Assembly (NCBI GenBank): GCA_003500955.1
Contig: DNQP01000301.1
Coordinates: forward strand, 5,405-11,687
Direction: 5' to 3'
Origin: Curvibacter sp.
GTDB taxonomy: Bacteria; Pseudomonadota; Gammaproteobacteria; Burkholderiales; Burkholderiaceae_C
Length of the DNA stretch: 6,283 nt
This document shows, in pieces, positions 6,217-6,283 of this stretch (within the stretch, counting starts at the first letter, position 1; every line of letters begins with the position of its first letter). The notes below the pieces were generated by a model. The model was not told the DNA's origin, searched no databases, and was given only the letters and a program-made list of their open reading frames with translations. Made by a program: the position numbers and the translations under genes.

Positions 6217-6283
6217 GCCCCCGCTCACGCCACCCGCCGAACTCAACGCCACCCTGCAGCGCCAGGGGCATGCCGTGCTGGAC
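6197..6283 (+). CDS. N-terminus of an unidentified protein (partial, runs off right edge); possibly a 2OG-Fe dioxygenase
   Basis: Twenty-nine codons are open to the window edge: MTSPLFLPPLTPPAEL, then NATLQRQGHAVLD. There is no signal peptide. The proline-rich start followed by a short helix and GHAVLD recalls the N-terminus of putative 2-oxoglutarate/Fe(II) dioxygenases of Burkholderiales, but no catalytic residues are within the window, so this is a weak guess. The ATG at 6197 is preferred because a -10-like CACAAT ends 7 nt before it; an in-frame ATG at 6188 is the alternative, though it overlaps that box. No Shine-Dalgarno sequence precedes either. The first seven codons lie in the 3' arm and T-run of the pilin terminator. 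Confidence 0.6.
   Translation, partial: MTSPLFLPPLTPPAELNATLQRQGHAVLD

Noticed and set aside
5627..6271. A 214-codon minus-strand open frame across the pilin gene.
   Set aside because: It covers the pilin, its terminator and the next gene's start, and its composition is Arg/Gly-rich without any motif.

Overview
The window looks like a chromosomal segment of a high-GC betaproteobacterium, probably a Comamonadaceae-type member of the Burkholderiales. The clues are the very high GC with strong third-position GC bias, an orphan Bug/TctC-type periplasmic receptor, an isoquinoline-oxidoreductase-like molybdenum enzyme operon, a DUF502 membrane protein, and promoter -10 boxes of the CACAAT type. 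This placement is inference from gene content and sequence style, not a database match.

Minus strand, read right to left. A DUF502 two-helix membrane protein (5506-4841) is followed by a tripartite-tricarboxylate-type solute-binding protein with a signal peptide (4756-3794). Next come a small three-helix membrane protein (3766-3386) and an unknown 90-residue protein (3389-3117), joined by a 4-bp ATGA overlap. A 132-bp regulatory gap follows (2985-3116). It leads into a tight three-gene operon: a [2Fe-2S] subunit (2984-2478), a Tat-exported molybdopterin-binding subunit (2481-298) and a single-haem SoxX-like cytochrome c that runs off the left edge (301-1). Both junctions in this operon are ATGA overlaps. 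The likely scheme is a periplasmic molybdenum hydroxylase or dehydrogenase whose electrons pass from the Mo centre through two [2Fe-2S] clusters to the cytochrome. Its substrate cannot be read from the sequence.

Plus strand, right end. A type IV pilin-like protein (5648-6145) is divergent from the DUF502 gene, across a 141-bp gap that holds a 9-bp tandem repeat, an inverted repeat with A and T tracts, and candidate promoters for both directions. It is followed by a perfect 15-bp inverted repeat plus T-run, which reads as its intrinsic terminator. The start of a further gene (6197 to the edge) sits inside that terminator: its probable -10 box lies in the hairpin loop, and its first codons form the 3' arm and the T-run.

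The most unusual signals are this promoter-inside-terminator arrangement, two genes (DUF502 and the right-edge gene) whose -10 boxes lie exactly 7 nt before the ATG, as expected for leaderless mRNAs, and the pairing of a SoxX-like cytochrome with a molybdenum hydroxylase instead of Sox genes. I saw no CRISPR array, tRNA, rRNA, insertion sequence or clear defence system.
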